Made by a program: the position numbers and the translations under genes. A stretch of 7,874 bases of DNA from Gammaproteobacteria bacterium. GTDB lineage: Bacteria > Pseudomonadota > Gammaproteobacteria > DSM-16500. The stretch covers positions 1 through 7,874 of the forward strand of contig SCTP01000288.1 in assembly GCA_004322325.1 (NCBI GenBank). Reading direction: 5' to 3'. Below are positions 6,658 to 7,874 of the stretch, one piece after another. Under the pieces are notes generated by a model. It was not told the DNA's origin and ran no database searches. It saw only the letters and a list, made by a program, of their open reading frames with translations. Every line of letters begins with the position of its first letter. Within the stretch, counting starts at the first letter, position 1.

Positions 6658-6692
6658 AATCACTAGACAAGCTTACTAAGAACAGATAGAAT

Positions 6693-6711
6693 CTCTGAAA
6701 ATTTATCAGAG
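6693..6711 (+). repeat. Inverted repeat in the repressor leader
   Basis: CTCTGA (6693-6698) and TCAGAG (6706-6711) are perfect 6-bp arms around AAATTTA. The element ends 12 nt before the repressor ATG. In RNA it would be a hairpin that includes AGAG, the only purine-rich stretch available as a ribosome site, so it could damp translation. As DNA it could be a third regulator site, although its sequence is unlike sites 1 and 2. Confidence 0.4.
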
Positions 6712-6723
6712 CTATCCTTTTGC

Positions 6724-7380
6724 ATGTCTGAAAAGTTAAGTGAAAATTTGAATTTTTTAATGTCAGAAGCCCGCCTCACCGCAGAGGAATTATCGCGGCG
6801 AATTGGCTTACCTGCTAGCACCATTAAAAAAGCGCGTAATAAGTGTGATTCAAACCCCACGCTTTCTACGTTAACACCTATCGCTAAATACTTTTCATTA
6901 TCCATCAGCCAACTGATAGGCGATGAACCGTTTCCCAAATCTCGCGCTAAAGGAGCTTATCAGATTAACCAAGAAACACTTTGCCATATTCCGGTTATAT
7001 CTTGGCAAGAAGCAATTCATTGGCCTGATACAGAAAAACAATTTCATTCTACTATTATGAGCGAGTATGTGTATGGCAAGCACGCGTATGCATTATTAGT
7101 GGTAGAAGAGGATTGGGAGAATTTGGCTAAAGATACAGTTTTACTAGTTGACCCTACACTCGCAGTAGATCATCGTGATTTCATCATTGTGTACAAAAAT
7201 GGGCAGAAAACACCCACTTTAAAGCAAGCACTTTTTGATGAAGAAGAAATGTATTTAAAACCAATTGAGGAAGGGTATAATGTTGCCGTTTTTACACCTG
7301 AGCATAAAATTTTGGGTGTTGTAGTGGAATATAAAAAACAGCTGAAAAAGATCAATGTGGAAAATTCAGAGGAAAACTAG
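6724..7380 (+). CDS. XRE-family CI/LexA-like repressor with degenerate S24 domain
   Basis: The 218-aa protein has an N-terminal XRE helix-turn-helix (about 5-66: LTAEELSRRIGLPASTIKKARN, then PTLSTLTPIAKYFSLSISQLIGDE) and a C-terminal domain shaped like the peptidase S24 part of CI/LexA (about 89-205: HIPVISWQEAIHW, ALLVVEEDWENL.KDTVLLVDP, TLKQALFD, KILGVVVEYK). In cleavable members ISW..AG carries the scissile Ala-Gly and GDSM the nucleophile. Here these are Ala97-Ile98 and an EDWE stretch (Trp131 at the Ser place); only Lys167 remains. I infer a stable dimeric repressor rather than an SOS-cleaved one. The ATG has only a weak AGAG site, within an upstream hairpin; the frame has no other ATG back to a stop at 6664. 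The next gene starts 2 bp after its stop. Confidence 0.87.
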   Translation: MSEKLSENLNFLMSEARLTAEELSRRIGLPASTIKKARNKCDSNPTLSTLTPIAKYFSLSISQLIGDEPFPKSRAKGAYQINQETLCHIPVISWQEAIHWPDTEKQFHSTIMSEYVYGKHAYALLVVEEDWENLAKDTVLLVDPTLAVDHRDFIIVYKNGQKTPTLKQALFDEEEMYLKPIEEGYNVAVFTPEHKILGVVVEYKKQLKKINVENSEEN

Positions 7381-7382
7381 CC

Positions 7383-7874
7383 ATGGATAATAATCAGAAT
7401 TGCCCAAAAGGTTGTACACCGCGGGAAAGTTTTTTGATGTCATTGCTAAATAAGGTGATGAAAGAATATAAAACCTTATTGGATTTTACTCGCCGAAATA
7501 AACCTCTTAAGATAGTCGAGATTACACAATTATCTATGATACCAGGAGAGACATTATTTTCTATCCAGCTTGCTAATAAACACTGTGTAATGCAGCTAAC
7601 AGCTGCTGAGATTATTAGCAATGGGTATGATTTGAATGAGTTTAGCGATTTTCATGCTGATATGGTTCGACAGGCAGCTCAAGGCAAGTTGATTGAATTT
7701 CTAAAATTAACTGAAAAAGAACCAGAATATAAAATTGTATCAAAGAAGTTTAATCGCGATCTAAATCAATATATTTTTGCTATCGAAACTAAAGAACAAA
7801 TTCGATTTGATCGCACAGCGGAGGAACTTGCTAAAGATAAAAATGTGTTAGCTTATATGTGTCTTCAAGACATC
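7383..7874 (+). CDS. Unrecognised protein, N-terminal 164 residues (cut by window edge)
   Basis: An open frame runs from the ATG at 7383 to the window end without a stop, giving 164 residues. AGAGGA at 7368-7373, inside the end of the repressor gene, lies 9 nt before the ATG, and only 2 bp separate the genes, so translation is probably coupled and the pair co-regulated. The sequence begins with a short polar stretch with a Cys pair (NQNCPKGC, 4-11), then mixed helix and strand segments (IVEITQLSMIPGETLFSIQL at about 44-63; FSDFHADMVRQAAQGKLIEFLKL at about 87-109). No signal peptide, membrane helix or catalytic motif is evident. I do not recognise the family. Position suggests it is the partner or cargo of the repressor's operon. 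Confidence 0.75.
   Translation, partial: MDNNQNCPKGCTPRESFLMSLLNKVMKEYKTLLDFTRRNKPLKIVEITQLSMIPGETLFSIQLANKHCVMQLTAAEIISNGYDLNEFSDFHADMVRQAAQGKLIEFLKLTEKEPEYKIVSKKFNRDLNQYIFAIETKEQIRFDRTAEELAKDKNVLAYMCLQDI

Larger units (their letters stand above)
6508..6723. promoter_or_regulatory. Divergent control region between the helix-turn-helix gene and the CI/LexA-like repressor
   Basis: This AT-rich stretch of 216 bp has palindromic sites at 6570-6585 and 6642-6657 and a hairpin at 6693-6711. Minus-strand promoter candidate: TTGTAT (6586-6591), 17 bp, TAAGAT (6563-6568), with the first palindrome inside the spacer. Plus-strand candidate: a -10 box TATTAT (6645-6650) inside the second palindrome, without a good -35, which suits a regulated or activator-dependent promoter. 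The layout is that of a two-gene switch. Boxes were chosen by eye. Confidence 0.5.

Noticed and set aside
5811..6723. CRISPR array, tRNA or insertion-sequence ends in the AT-rich gaps
   Set aside because: No regularly spaced repeats, no cloverleaf-like pattern and no transposase remnant or terminal inverted repeat could be found by eye.

Overview
The window is AT-rich bacterial DNA, tightly packed and coding on both strands. Gene style (short spacers, AGGAG-type ribosome binding sites, GTG starts in places) and protein character suggest a gammaproteobacterium. The right-hand regulatory genes look to me like proteins of Legionellales (Legionella/Coxiella-like bacteria). That placement is from memory of family style, not from a search.

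Left part, + strand (1-2209): the C-terminal 60 residues of a MazF/PemK-type toxin, then a nitrilase-superfamily amidase with an intact Glu-Lys-Cys triad, a class II aldolase/adducin-domain protein and a GNAT acetyltransferase. Gaps are 18, 12 and 1 bp, so the last three genes are probably one transcript, perhaps with the toxin. The GNAT gene overlaps the tail of a convergent PhzF-family gene (2201-2992, - strand) by 9 bp.

Middle (2993-5810): a 104-bp divergent promoter region, then a PLP-dependent threonine/serine dehydratase-like enzyme and a CPA2-type cation:proton antiporter. The last two are 5 bp apart and likely co-transcribed. This half reads as small-molecule metabolism, repair or detoxification plus ion homeostasis. 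No single pathway joins all the genes.

Right part (5811-7874) differs in character: a 223-bp gap with no convincing gene, a 157-aa minus-strand protein with a helix-turn-helix-like segment and a strong internal ribosome binding site, a 216-bp AT-rich divergent control region, a CI/LexA-like repressor, and a partial unrecognised gene 2 bp behind it. The control region holds two related 16-bp palindromic sites 72 bp apart, one per likely promoter, and a hairpin just upstream of the repressor start. The repressor has lost both the Ala-Gly cleavage site and the nucleophilic serine of the S24 fold, so it is probably not switched by RecA-type self-cleavage. This divergent switch, possibly the edge of an integrated element, is the most interesting part of the window.
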